Below, piece by piece: positions 44,228 through 52,512 of a stretch of DNA of 64,000 nucleotides. The notes below the pieces were generated by a model that worked only from the letters and a program-made list of their open reading frames with translations, was not told where the DNA came from and searched no databases. A program made the translations under genes and the position numbers. The stretch's first letter is position 1, and the number at the start of each line of letters is the position of its first letter. Source of the DNA: Martelella radicis (GTDB taxonomy: Bacteria > Pseudomonadota > Alphaproteobacteria > Rhizobiales > Rhizobiaceae); assembly GCF_014196625.1 (NCBI RefSeq), contig NZ_JACIDZ010000005.1, positions 186,001 to 250,000 on the forward strand, read 5' to 3'.

Positions 44228-45664
44228 TCACGCAGCCAGGGTCGCGGTGCTGACGAATTTCGTGGTGACGAAGGCTTCCATGCCCTCGACCCCGCCTTCG
44301 CTGCCGTAACCGCTTTCCTTCATGCCGCCGAAAGGCGTTTCCGGGGAGGCAATGCCGAAATGGTTGATCGAGACCATCCCGGCCTCAAGCCCGTCAGCCA
44401 GTTGCGAGACCGTGTGCTGGCTCGAGCCGAAGGCGAAGGCGGCAAGGGCGAAAGGCAGTTGATTGGCCTTTTCAATCGCGGTTTCCAGCGAGGAAAATGG
44501 CGCGATCGGGGCAACCGGGCCGAAAGGCTCCTCGACCATCAGGCGCGCATCGTCCGGCACATCGGTCAGCACGGTGGGCGCATAGAAATAGCCCTCATTG
44601 CCGATGCGCCGCCCACCGGTGCGAACGGTCGCGCCGCGCGCGGCCGCATCGGCCACGAACGCCTCCATCGCCTCAAGCCGCCGGGCGTTGGCCAGCGGTC
44701 CCATCTGCACGCCATCCGCGAAGCCCTCGCCCACCTTGAGCGCCTCCGCGCCCTTGACGAAGCCATCGACAAAGCGCTCGTAATGGCGCTCATGCACCAT
44801 GAAGCGCGACGGAGAGGCGCAGACCTGACCGGCGTTGCGGAACTTCAGCCCGACGGCGAGCGCCAATGCGGCATCGACATTCGCATCCTCGGCTACGATG
44901 AAGGGCGAATGACCGCCAAGCTCGAGCGTGCAGCGCTTGACATGCCGCGCCGCCAGTTCGCCCAGATGCTTGCCGACCGGGATCGAGCCGGTAAAGGTGA
45001 TCATGCGCACCGGCGCGGCGGGGATGAGATATTCCGAAATATCGGCAGGCACGCCGTAGACAAGGTTCACGACGCCCGCAGGCACCCCGGCATCGGCAAA
45101 GCAGCGCACCAGCTCGACGCAGGAGAACGGCGTTTCCTCGGGGCATTTGACAATGATCGGGCAGCCCGCGCCAAGCGCGCCGGCAATCTTGCGCACCGCC
45201 TGGCTGACCGGGAAATTCCACGGCGAAAACCCGGCGACGACGCCGAGCGGAACCCGGTGCGAAATCTGGCTGACATTGGGCGCCCTGGAGGGAATGACCC
45301 GTCCGTAGATGCGCCGTCCCTCCTCGGCCGCCCAGTCGATGTGATCCGCCGATCCCATGACCTCGCCCTTGGCTTCCGGAAAGGGCTTGCCCTGCTCGCT
45401 CGTCATCAGCCGGCCGATCGCCTCGGCGCGCGAACGCAAGAGATCGGCAGCCTTGCGCAGGATCGCGGAGCGCTCATAGGCAGAGACACGCGACCAGGTC
45501 ACAAAGGCAGCGGCTGCGGCATCCAGCGCGCGATCCAGATCGGCGCGATCCGCCATGGCCACGGCGCCGATGACCGCGCCGGTCGCCGGGTTCAGAACGT
45601 CCGCCGTGCCGGCCCCTCCACCGCACCACTCCCCTGCGATCAACATTTGCGCACAATCGACCAT
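44228..45664 (-). CDS. NAD(P)+ aldehyde dehydrogenase (succinate-semialdehyde type)
   Basis: A 478-residue ALDH. ATG 45664 is chosen because GAGGAG lies eight bases upstream. Motifs: FSPWNFPVSQ, KCPEETPFSC, FTGSIPVGK, catalytic Glu in LELGGHSPFIV and catalytic Cys in NAGQVCASPSRF, then EEPFGPVAP. It is the first gene of the twelve-gene minus-strand run and faces the MarR gene. Confidence 0.93.
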   Translation of the reverse strand: MVDCAQMLIAGEWCGGGAGTADVLNPATGAVIGAVAMADRADLDRALDAAAAAFVTWSRVSAYERSAILRKAADLLRSRAEAIGRLMTSEQGKPFPEAKGEVMGSADHIDWAAEEGRRIYGRVIPSRAPNVSQISHRVPLGVVAGFSPWNFPVSQAVRKIAGALGAGCPIIVKCPEETPFSCVELVRCFADAGVPAGVVNLVYGVPADISEYLIPAAPVRMITFTGSIPVGKHLGELAARHVKRCTLELGGHSPFIVAEDANVDAALALAVGLKFRNAGQVCASPSRFMVHERHYERFVDGFVKGAEALKVGEGFADGVQMGPLANARRLEAMEAFVADAAARGATVRTGGRRIGNEGYFYAPTVLTDVPDDARLMVEEPFGPVAPIAPFSSLETAIEKANQLPFALAAFAFGSSQHTVSQLADGLEAGMVSINHFGIASPETPFGGMKESGYGSEGGVEGMEAFVTTKFVSTATLAA

Positions 45665-45791
45665 CCGGATTCTCCTCAGCATTCAGATTGAATTCTGTAT
45701 CAACTATATAGATCACTCTGTCAACCATTTTAGTTTCTATTGATATCATTTTGATGCGACTGTATGCTCACCGCATTTGCAGGAGACCTCG
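45665..45791. promoter_or_regulatory. AT-rich divergent promoter between ALDH and MarR genes
   Basis: The 127 bases are markedly AT-rich. On the minus strand TTGACA (45724-45719) is a perfect -35 with GATACA 17 bases on. TTGA-N8-TCAA (45688-45703) is an inverted repeat between that -10 and the ALDH start, a good place for MarR repression. TGATATCA (45740-45747) is a second short palindrome toward the marR side. Confidence 0.5.
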
Positions 45792-46352
45792 ATGCTGGAC
45801 CAGAACGACGACACGACTGCGCACCTTGATGGCATAGGGCCTGAGGACGGCGACATCCGCCACCTTTTTTCCTATAACCTTCAGAGACTTGCCGGCATGT
45901 CGTCGCGCATCGCCTCGCTCGCGTTGGAACGCGATTTCGGCGTAACGGTGCAAGAATGGCGCACGCTGGCAGTGCTCGATTTTCTCGATGCCGCGCCCCT
46001 GCACCTTCTGGCGCAGCGTGCCGGCGTCCAGAAAAGCCAGATGAGCCGGCTTATCAACGACCTCGAGGAGCGCGACATGGTGGCGCGCGAGCAGCATCCC
46101 CGCGACAAGCGCAGCGTCGTGTTGCAGCTCACTCCGGAGGCCAAGGACCTTGTGAAACGGATTTTGAAGAAATCACGCGAACGAAACGAACACATGCTGC
46201 GGGAGTTGTCGCAGGACGAGCGTCAATCTCTGATGCGCCTAATCGGCAAGATCACGACGGCAACGGCCGAAACGCTGGACCACTACAAGCAGGAAAGCGA
46301 CGACTCCCTGCCTCGCAGCTACGCATCGGCCAGCCTCTACCTTCCGGAATAG
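45792..46352 (+). CDS. MarR-family regulator
   Basis: A 186-residue regulator; ATG 45792 follows AGGAGA. The winged helix spans about 45-125 (VTVQEWRTLAVLDFLDA, LAQRAGVQKSQMSRLINDLEERDMV, HPRDKRSVVLQLTPEAKDL). MarR proteins beside acyl-CoA ligase operons often sense the CoA thioester or the acid substrate. Divergent from the ALDH-headed run, it is the obvious controller of it. Confidence 0.92.
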   Translation: MLDQNDDTTAHLDGIGPEDGDIRHLFSYNLQRLAGMSSRIASLALERDFGVTVQEWRTLAVLDFLDAAPLHLLAQRAGVQKSQMSRLINDLEERDMVAREQHPRDKRSVVLQLTPEAKDLVKRILKKSRERNEHMLRELSQDERQSLMRLIGKITTATAETLDHYKQESDDSLPRSYASASLYLPE

Positions 46353-46587
46353 AACAGCCGGCAATGGCAACTGAGCGTCCGATGCTGGCTCACCCCATGC
46401 TGCGCACAGCGTGAGCCACCCCTTCATTCCGTCCGTCTCCGTGTCGTGAGGGACCCTACGAGAAGCTGGAGGACGTTCAAGGGCTCAGGTCATGACGTCC
46501 TGGATGACGTGGCGGGGGTCTTTTCGGCTTGGGTTACAACAAGGAAGCCCCTTCGGCTTTTCTGCGTGAGCGGAGATCGCCAAGACG

Positions 46588-46626
46588 ACAAAAGCCCCGC
46601 TGGTTTTCACCGAGCGGGGCTTTTGT
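46588..46626. terminator. Strong bidirectional intrinsic terminator
   Basis: A perfect 14-bp stem ACAAAAGCCCCGCT (46588-46601) / AGCGGGGCTTTTGT (46613-46626), with GGT/ACC pairing further in and a TTTC loop. There are four T on one strand and four T on the other at the stem base. It is placed just past the tRNA-like 3' end of repeat copy B when read on the minus strand. Confidence 0.8.
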
Positions 46627-46632
46627 ATATCG

Positions 46633-46681
46633 GACAACTAAAGTTGGTTGCGGGGCAGGATCTGGACACTGTTTTGCTCGG
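46633..46681. repeat. Direct repeat copy B, tRNA 3'-end-like (possible att site)
   Basis: Matches copy A at 22065-22114 in the same orientation with a few substitutions and one missing G in the G-run. Read on the minus strand it ends in GATCCTGCCCCGCAACCA, again like a tRNA-Met acceptor end with CCA. The missing G makes this copy the more degenerate. Confidence 0.6.
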
Positions 46682-46895
46682 AGACGCTGAAGGGCTTGTT
46701 CAACAATGTATCATTCGGCGTGATGCTCGAACCTCGCATACTCCATATCTTTCAAAGACTTACCGCGCCGATCGGCGTTGAACGCCCATGCTGAATGACA
46801 ATGGCGAACCGCTGGCCGCCTTCGCGTACTTGCTTTGCAGATAACTGACCGGGCAATCTGGCCTTTCGCATGCGTAACATCAGGGGGAGATCGAC

Positions 46896-47777
46896 ATGCA
46901 GGCTGCACCGTCCGGCACACAGGGAAGTTACACAGGTGGCATCATCCTGATGAGCACAGGTGTAGCCTTCCTGAGTGCCAATGATGCGGTGGCCAAGGCA
47001 TTGACCTCTCACTACTCGCCGCTTCAGATCCTGTTCTTGCGTAACGTGATCGCCTTGCCTTTCACTGTGCTGATTGCCCTCGTCATGGGCGGGCGGCCAG
47101 CGCTGAAGACATACCGGCCGATGGCGCATCTGTTGCGCGGCGTGCTGTGGGTCAGCGCCACAATGCTATTCTTCACCAGTTTCATATATCTCGGTCTTGC
47201 AGAGGCCACCGCGCTGATCTTCGTGGCCCCTGTCTTCATTACAGTCATTTCGGCGTTGTTTCTCGGGGAGAAGGTCCATACACGGCGATGGCTTGCCGTC
47301 CTTTTCGGTTTTATCGGCGTTCTCGTGGTCATCCGCCCGGGCGGCGCGACCTTTCAGGCCGCATCGCTGCTGCCCGTCGCCACGGCGCTCGTCTATGCAT
47401 TGCTGATGCTGAGTGCCCGTTGGGTCGATGCGCGCGAAACTGTGTGGACGCTGCTGGTCTACCTGACGGGCACGGCAGCGCTGATCAGCACCTTCATCGT
47501 ACCTCTTGTCTGGGTGCCGGTGCGCATCGAAGACTTCTGGCTTTTTGCAGCCATCGCCGTGCTTGGCACGGGTGGCATGACGATGATGACCCAGGCCTTT
47601 CGGCTGGCCCCGGCCGTGATTGTCGCCCCTTTGGACTATACCGGTCTCATCTGGGCCACGCTGCTTGGCTGGCTAATCTGGCGGGAAAGCCCGGACGCCA
47701 TGACCGTCTTCGGCGCAGCGATCATCATCGCCAGCGGCGTGTTCACGATCTTCCGTCAAAAAGGAAAAGCGTCGTGA
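46896..47777 (+). CDS. EamA/DMT-superfamily transporter
   Basis: A 293-residue inner-membrane protein with two EamA halves and about ten spans (GGIILMSTGVAFLSANDAVAKAL, in part; APVFITVISALFLGEKV; LAPAVIVAPLDYTGLIWATLLGWLIWRE, in part). The typical end-of-repeat Glu residues (LGEKV, WRESP) are present. It is convergent with the hydroxyproline epimerase gene 70 bases downstream. The role may be export or import of an amino acid or organic acid; nothing in the sequence fixes the substrate. Confidence 0.85.
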   Translation: MQAAPSGTQGSYTGGIILMSTGVAFLSANDAVAKALTSHYSPLQILFLRNVIALPFTVLIALVMGGRPALKTYRPMAHLLRGVLWVSATMLFFTSFIYLGLAEATALIFVAPVFITVISALFLGEKVHTRRWLAVLFGFIGVLVVIRPGGATFQAASLLPVATALVYALLMLSARWVDARETVWTLLVYLTGTAALISTFIVPLVWVPVRIEDFWLFAAIAVLGTGGMTMMTQAFRLAPAVIVAPLDYTGLIWATLLGWLIWRESPDAMTVFGAAIIIASGVFTIFRQKGKAS

Positions 47778-47847
47778 ACGCCAGGTGGCACGCCGGCCCG
47801 AGTTGCCGACAAGGGCGACGACTATCCGCTGGCAGACGCCGCCGAGA

Positions 47848-48792
47848 TCACCGAGGAGAGCTGACAACGATGCCGTTGCGGAAGGGGTCCTTGGCATGGA
47901 ACATCAGTTCGGCCACGGACATGACATAGGCCTGGCCCGTGATCGATGGGATCACGCCACCGTGCTTGCCCGCCATGTAGGATAAGCGATAGGTGGAGCC
48001 GATGATGCTCTCCTGCAGGATTTCCTGCCCTTCGGCCAGTTGTCCGGAGGCTGCAAGGCATGCGAGCCGTGCTGAGCTGCCTGTCCCGCAGGGAGAACGG
48101 TCATAGGCATCGTCAGGGCAGAGCACGAAGTTTCGACTGTGCGCCGCCTCGTCGGCGGCCGGACCGTAGAAGATGATGTGGTCCACCGGCTCCCCGTTCT
48201 CGCCGCCGATCTTGCGCGCATTGAGCGTGGTTCGCGTGGCGACCGCCAGATCGGTCAGCGCACGGATATTGTCCGGCATCACCGGGAGGGGAGCCGGATC
48301 AACGAGAAAGAACCAGTTGCCGCCATAGGCAATGTCACCGGTTATCGTGCCAAAGCCTGGCACGTCCACCGCCAAGCCCGCAGCCACCCGCCGGCTTTCG
48401 ATATTGGTGACGGTGACCGTGCTTTCGTCCTGCACATCAACGGTGACGACGCCGGCAGGCGTCTCGATACGGTGCAAACCCGTACCGATACGGCCCATGT
48501 GATAAAGCGTGACGGCCAGACCGATCGTGCCGTGACCGCACATGCCAAGGACTGCCCCGACATCGAAATAGATGACTCCGGTGACGCAGGACGGGTCGAC
48601 CGGAGGCACCAGAAGCGCTCCGACCATGGCGACCTGCCCGCGCGGCTCAAGCACCACGGCGCGATAGTCGTCGTAAAAACGGGTCGCAAGGCGCTCGGCG
48701 CGCTCGGAAAGCGGGCCGGAGCCGAGATCGGGAAAGCCATCGAGGATGACCCGCGTCGGCTCGCCTGCGGTATGGCTGTCGATCACATGCAT
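47848..48792 (-). CDS. 4-hydroxyproline 2-epimerase (proline racemase family)
   Basis: A 314-residue proline racemase-family enzyme. ATG 48792 is used because GGGGAG lies six bases upstream. Both catalytic cysteines are present: Cys 85 in GMCGHGTIG and Cys 235 in DRSPCGTGSSARLA. This marks an epimerase rather than the trans-3-hydroxyproline dehydratase, where the first Cys is Thr or Ser. The likely reaction is trans-4-hydroxy-L-proline to cis-4-hydroxy-D-proline, the first step of bacterial hydroxyproline use. It lies 28 bases after the DapA-like gene in one transcript. Confidence 0.9.
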   Translation of the reverse strand: MHVIDSHTAGEPTRVILDGFPDLGSGPLSERAERLATRFYDDYRAVVLEPRGQVAMVGALLVPPVDPSCVTGVIYFDVGAVLGMCGHGTIGLAVTLYHMGRIGTGLHRIETPAGVVTVDVQDESTVTVTNIESRRVAAGLAVDVPGFGTITGDIAYGGNWFFLVDPAPLPVMPDNIRALTDLAVATRTTLNARKIGGENGEPVDHIIFYGPAADEAAHSRNFVLCPDDAYDRSPCGTGSSARLACLAASGQLAEGQEILQESIIGSTYRLSYMAGKHGGVIPSITGQAYVMSVAELMFHAKDPFRNGIVVSSPR

Positions 48793-48820
48793 TCTCTGCT
48801 CCCCGCCCCGGCTTCGCGCT

Positions 48821-49753
48821 TCAGGCTGCCCAGTTCGCGTACCAGGCCTTGAACTGCTTGTACTGATCTTCGGCAAAAGCCTTTTGCGACGCCGTCAGGG
48901 CGTCGGTTTCGTTGAAATGCAGGCTATATTCCGCGTCACCATTCAGCACCATGAGATATTTGTAGAACAGCACGAGATCGGCGCCCTCATCGAACTTCGA
49001 AAGCACCATCAGCGCCTCCTCGAGTTCGCGCGCCTTGACGCGGGCTTCACTGTCGCCATCGGCAGCGGCCCTGCAGAGCGAGACGAGATGCAGGACTTCC
49101 TTGGGAAGGGCGTTACCGATGCCGGTAATCGCACCGGTGGCGCCGCATTTCACGAACCCATGGAAGACCTGGGTATCGACGCCAACCATCAATGTCAGGT
49201 CATCATCACCTGAGGTGATATTTTCCGCAGCATAGGATAGATCGGCCGCGCCGCCAAATTCCTTGAAGCCGATCAGGTTGGGATGGTCGGCACGCAGATC
49301 GAAGAACAGGTCCGCACGGGTTGCAAAGCCGTAATAGGGGCTGTTGTAGATCACTGCGGGAAGGCCGTTGGCGGCTTCGAGAATGGCCGAGAAATGCGCC
49401 TTCTGGGCCGAGACCGAGTTGCCGCGCGAGAGAACACGCGGAATGACCATCAGCCCCGCCGCGCCGACGCGGGCGGCATGGGCCGTGATCGCCACAGCCG
49501 ACTTCGTATTGATCGCGCCGGTTCCCACGATGACCGGAACGCCTGCCTCGACCAGCGCCTCGACGCCCTTCATCCGCTCCTCGTCGGTCAGCAGCGGCCA
49601 GTCGCCCATTGACCCGCAATAGACAACGGCGGACATGCCCGCATCGACAAGCTCCCGGCCCTTCCGCGCAAGCGCTACGAAATCCGGCTTCCGGTCATCC
49701 GTGCAGGGTGTCATCAATGCCGGAATACAGCCGGTGAAAATCGTATCGCTCAT
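48821..49753 (-). CDS. DapA-family lyase, probable pyrroline-4-hydroxy-2-carboxylate deaminase
   Basis: A 310-residue class I aldolase-fold protein. ATG 49753 is preceded by AAAGGA at eight bases. The Schiff-base Lys 164 lies in LIGFKEFGG and the catalytic Tyr 136 in VIYNSPYYG; the substrate loop GSMGDWPLLTDEER differs from the GTTGE loop of true DapA. Being co-transcribed with the hydroxyproline epimerase, it most likely deaminates pyrroline-4-hydroxy-2-carboxylate to 2-oxoglutarate semialdehyde, the substrate of the ALDH at 57436. Another keto-acid lyase activity is possible. Confidence 0.82.
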   Translation of the reverse strand: MSDTIFTGCIPALMTPCTDDRKPDFVALARKGRELVDAGMSAVVYCGSMGDWPLLTDEERMKGVEALVEAGVPVIVGTGAINTKSAVAITAHAARVGAAGLMVIPRVLSRGNSVSAQKAHFSAILEAANGLPAVIYNSPYYGFATRADLFFDLRADHPNLIGFKEFGGAADLSYAAENITSGDDDLTLMVGVDTQVFHGFVKCGATGAITGIGNALPKEVLHLVSLCRAAADGDSEARVKARELEEALMVLSKFDEGADLVLFYKYLMVLNGDAEYSLHFNETDALTASQKAFAEDQYKQFKAWYANWAA

Positions 49754-49862
49754 CTGGGGTCCTTTCCTGGGCACGCGGAATTGGTGTCTGTGGGCAATCA
49801 TAGGCATTGGGGCTCAAGGCCAAACTGATCAATTTGCAACCTCACTATCATCAGTTATACAG

Positions 49863-49874
49863 TTTGTCGACAAA
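49863..49874. promoter_or_regulatory. Palindromic operator TTTGTCGACAAA, site 1
   Basis: A perfect 12-bp palindrome 110 bases upstream of the DapA-like gene. TTGTCGACAA recurs at 51105-51114 and, with one change, at 60304-60313, each in front of genes of the same putative pathway. The TTGT-NN-ACAA form is typical for FadR/VanR-type GntR regulators. Confidence 0.6.
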
Positions 49875-49986
49875 TAAAGTAGTCCTTGTTGATCCCCATC
49901 TCTCGGCATGGCGCTCCAGAGGCCCAGTTCGAAGCGAAATCCGGGAACGGCAGCGCGTGCCGGCCGGGGCACACTGCCCAATCCAT

Positions 49987-51021
49987 TCATGGCACTGGCG
50001 ACGTGTCCACGCTCGCCCGAGAGACCACGCTTTCGCGCCGAACAAGCGAGCACGGCAGGCGAATGACGCCTTTTTCGACGGGCTCGCCGCGGGTGAGCTG
50101 CAGCATGGCAAGCCCTGCCCGGTGGCCGATTTCCTTCAGTTCCATGTCAATGGTGGTCAGTGGCGGGCGGGTCTGGCGGGAGACGACCTCCCAGTTGTCG
50201 AAGCCGATCACCGAAACATCGGCGGGCACGGAGATGCTGTGGTCACGCAAGCCGTCGAGAACGCCGCGGGCAATTTCGTCGCTGCCGCAGAAAATACCGT
50301 CAGGAAGTTTTTTGCGCGCGGACAGTACGCGGCCGATCGCCTCATGCCCCCATTCCTCCGACCATGCGCCAAACATAACCGGTGACGATGGACCACACCG
50401 ATTGCGATAAACTTCCGCTCGGTTTCTGGCGGCAAGCCAGCTTTCAGGCCCGGTAATATGCAGAATGTCACGGCAGCCGGCCTCCTGAAGATGCGCTATC
50501 GCAAGCATCGCGCCATGCGCGTCGTCGGGGACGAAGCTGGTGCTCAGGAACGGTCCCGCCGCAAAGGCATAGATAACCGGGACGTTCAGCACGGTGAGGT
50601 CGATGGGCGGTTCGACATCGAGACGCGTCGCGGTGAAGATGATGCCGTCGACCTGCTTGTCGAGAAGCGCCTGCAGATGCAGTTCGGCGAGGCGCCTGTC
50701 GCCGCTTGTGGCGCAGAGAAAGGCTGAAACGCCGTGGTCGACCAGGACCTCCGAAACCCCGGAACTGATCGGAAGCGTCAGCCGGCCATAGGTATCGTCG
50801 GTGATGATGCCGATGGTGAGGCTCCTGCGGCTAAGCAGGCTGCGGGCAAGCGCGTTCGGCCGGAAGCCGATTCCCCGCGCAATCCGGAGCACGCGCTCGC
50901 GGGTTTCGACGTTGACGCGGCCGACGCCGTTCAACGCGTTGGAGGCTGTTGAAAGGCTCACCTCGGCGGCCTTGGCGACGTCCCTGAGTGTGCATCTGCG
51001 GTGCTGTATCGGCTTGATCAA
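49987..51021 (-). CDS. LacI-family regulator of the arabinoside ABC operon
   Basis: A 344-residue LacI protein. The start is probably TTG 51021, because GGGCAGGGA is placed six bases before it and the HTH begins right after (CTLRDVAKAAEVSLSTASNALNG). An ATG at 51075 would put an operator inside the coding region. The periplasmic-binding-like effector domain covers about 70-335 (TIGIITDDTYGRLTLPISSGVSEVL, in part; FVPDDAHGAMLAIAHLQEAGC; GFDNWEVVSRQTRPPLTTI). It diverges from the sugar importer with GH127 and probably represses it through 51037-51089. Confidence 0.88.
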   Translation of the reverse strand: MIKPIQHRRCTLRDVAKAAEVSLSTASNALNGVGRVNVETRERVLRIARGIGFRPNALARSLLSRRSLTIGIITDDTYGRLTLPISSGVSEVLVDHGVSAFLCATSGDRRLAELHLQALLDKQVDGIIFTATRLDVEPPIDLTVLNVPVIYAFAAGPFLSTSFVPDDAHGAMLAIAHLQEAGCRDILHITGPESWLAARNRAEVYRNRCGPSSPVMFGAWSEEWGHEAIGRVLSARKKLPDGIFCGSDEIARGVLDGLRDHSISVPADVSVIGFDNWEVVSRQTRPPLTTIDMELKEIGHRAGLAMLQLTRGEPVEKGVIRLPCSLVRRESVVSRASVDTSPVP

Positions 51022-51036
51022 TGCTATTCCCTGCCC

Positions 51037-51058
51037 TTTGATAAAACCTTTTATCAAA
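51037..51058. promoter_or_regulatory. LacI-type operator, site 1
   Basis: Ten-base arms TTTGATAAAA and TTTTATCAAA pair perfectly around CC. It lies just upstream of the LacI start, in the divergent control region. Confidence 0.65.
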
Positions 51059-51069
51059 TGAAAACAATG

Positions 51070-51089
51070 ATGCAAAAACCTTTTTGCAT
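51070..51089. promoter_or_regulatory. LacI-type operator, site 2
   Basis: Nine-base arms ATGCAAAAA and TTTTTGCAT around CC. The central AAAA-CC-TTTT matches site 1 and the two centres are 32 bp apart, about three helical turns. Both could therefore be bound on one face by a LacI tetramer or two dimers. Confidence 0.55.
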
Positions 51090-51104
51090 CTTAATGAACA
51101 CAAA

Positions 51105-51114
51105 TTGTCGACAA
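51105..51114. promoter_or_regulatory. Palindromic operator TTGTCGACAA, site 2
   Basis: A perfect copy of the 10-bp core of site 1 (49863-49874), 67 bases before the binding-protein start and beside the LacI operators. The sugar importer may thus answer to two regulators. Confidence 0.55.
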
Positions 51115-51180
51115 CATTTTTCTTCTGCCATACCGTTATCAAACGTCAAGCCAAATGACGAACCGAAGAAGGGGAATGAC

Positions 51181-52425
51181 ATGCTGAAGAACAAACTCAT
51201 GCTTGCTGCATTGACGCTGGCAGCATCCGCCTCGATGGCCCAGGCCGAAGACGTGAACCTGTGGGTGCGCACCTCCTCGGCAGCCGTGCTTCAGGCGCTG
51301 GCCGAGAAATACAACGCCGCCCATGACGACACCGTCAACGTCACCGCCGTCATCGCCGAGCAGATGGTGCCGAAGCTTGGCGCGGCCATTGCCGGCGGCG
51401 CGCCGCCCGAAGGCGCGGTGCTCGACCTGATCTACCTTCCGACATTTGCCGCCAACGACACTCTGGAAGACATCACCGGTTTTGTCGACGGCCTGCCCTA
51501 TGCCGATGCGCTGAGCCCGTCCCATATCCGTCTCGCCACCTATGACGGCAAGATCTACGGCGTTCCCGCCCTGCCCGACGCCTCGATCATCGCCTACAAT
51601 ACCGACCTGTTCGAGCAGGCCGGCCTCGATCCGGACACAGCGCCTGCATCGCTCGACGAAATCGTCGATGCCGCTCAAAAGATCAGCGCGCTCGGTGACG
51701 ATACCTACGGCTTCTATTTCGTTGCCAATTCCGGCAGCTGGCTGATCTATGATTTCCTGCCGCACATCTGGGCGGCCGATGCCGATATCCTGACCGATGA
51801 CGGCCGCGAAGCCACGATCGACACACCGGCCATGCGCGAAACGCTCGAAGACTACCGCACGATGTGGCAGGCGGGCGCCATTCACCCGACATCGCGTTCC
51901 GGCAATGGCAACAACGCCGTGGAAGCCTTCGCCTCGGGCAAGGTCGGTGTGCTGATGACCGGTTCCTATATCGTCAACCTGCTCGACAGCACCTACCCGG
52001 ACGTCAATTTCGCCGTAGCCCCGATCCCCGGCCCCACGGGCGGCCAGTCGAGCTTTGCCGGCGGCGATACGCTTGCGATGATCAAGGGCATTGCCCCTGA
52101 GAAGAAGGCCGTGATCGAGGATTTCGTCAAATACTACATGGAGCCCGAGCAGCAGGTCTTCATCACGCAGGAATCCGGCATGCCGTCGCGCACCGACCTG
52201 GCGGAAGAGGCCTATGCCAATTTCGATCCGCGCAACCTCATCGCCTATGACATCCTGTCGAAGGCGCGCACGCCCTACACCTACGCCTCAGACGAGCTGT
52301 TCGTCAGCCGCACCGGCCCGTTCCTGAACCTGATCCAGAGCGCGGTCTTCGGCGATGACGTGGATGGCGCGATCGAGACTGCCCAGGACGATTTCACCAA
52401 GATCCTCGACCGGACCAATCCGTAA
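51181..52425 (+). CDS. ABC sugar transporter substrate-binding protein, family 1 (arabinoside candidate)
   Basis: A 414-residue periplasmic protein with AAGGGG before ATG 51181 and a clear signal peptide (MLKNKLMLAALTLAASASMA, cut near AQAED). Family 1 sugar-binding features: ASIIAYNTDLFEQAGLDPD, LTDDGREATIDTPAMRE, GNGNNAVEAFASGKVGVLMTGSY, DTLAMIKG. It heads a five-gene operon with two permeases, a GH127 enzyme and an ATPase. The context suggests short beta-L-arabinofuranosides (for example from extensin) as ligand, by inference. Confidence 0.92.
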   Translation: MLKNKLMLAALTLAASASMAQAEDVNLWVRTSSAAVLQALAEKYNAAHDDTVNVTAVIAEQMVPKLGAAIAGGAPPEGAVLDLIYLPTFAANDTLEDITGFVDGLPYADALSPSHIRLATYDGKIYGVPALPDASIIAYNTDLFEQAGLDPDTAPASLDEIVDAAQKISALGDDTYGFYFVANSGSWLIYDFLPHIWAADADILTDDGREATIDTPAMRETLEDYRTMWQAGAIHPTSRSGNGNNAVEAFASGKVGVLMTGSYIVNLLDSTYPDVNFAVAPIPGPTGGQSSFAGGDTLAMIKGIAPEKKAVIEDFVKYYMEPEQQVFITQESGMPSRTDLAEEAYANFDPRNLIAYDILSKARTPYTYASDELFVSRTGPFLNLIQSAVFGDDVDGAIETAQDDFTKILDRTNP

Positions 52426-52512
52426 CGCGCAGCCACGGGCGGACAAGCGCCGCCCGTGGCCCGAAAATACTGCCAACCCCACTGAAATCATCAACCTCAG
52501 GGACTTCACGTC

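Larger units (their letters stand above)
46353..46895. other. Gene-free interval with terminator and repeat copy B
   Basis: These 543 bases carry no gene I can support. They contain a small hairpin region near 46540 (AGCCCCTTCGGCTT), a very strong bidirectional terminator (46588-46626), the tRNA-3'-like direct repeat copy B (46633-46681), and then a stretch leading to the transporter start with ribosome site GGGGGAG. The composition is less regular than in the neighbouring genes, as at an insertion boundary. Confidence 0.5.

Noticed and set aside
44183-45691. A 502-codon plus-strand frame opposite the aldehyde dehydrogenase
   Set aside because: Antisense to a canonical ALDH with intact catalytic residues; no ribosome site and no domain.
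46353-46895. A small gene (plus-strand frame 46446-46781)
   Set aside because: No ribosome site or family resemblance; it runs through the terminator and the repeat, so it is best treated as non-coding.
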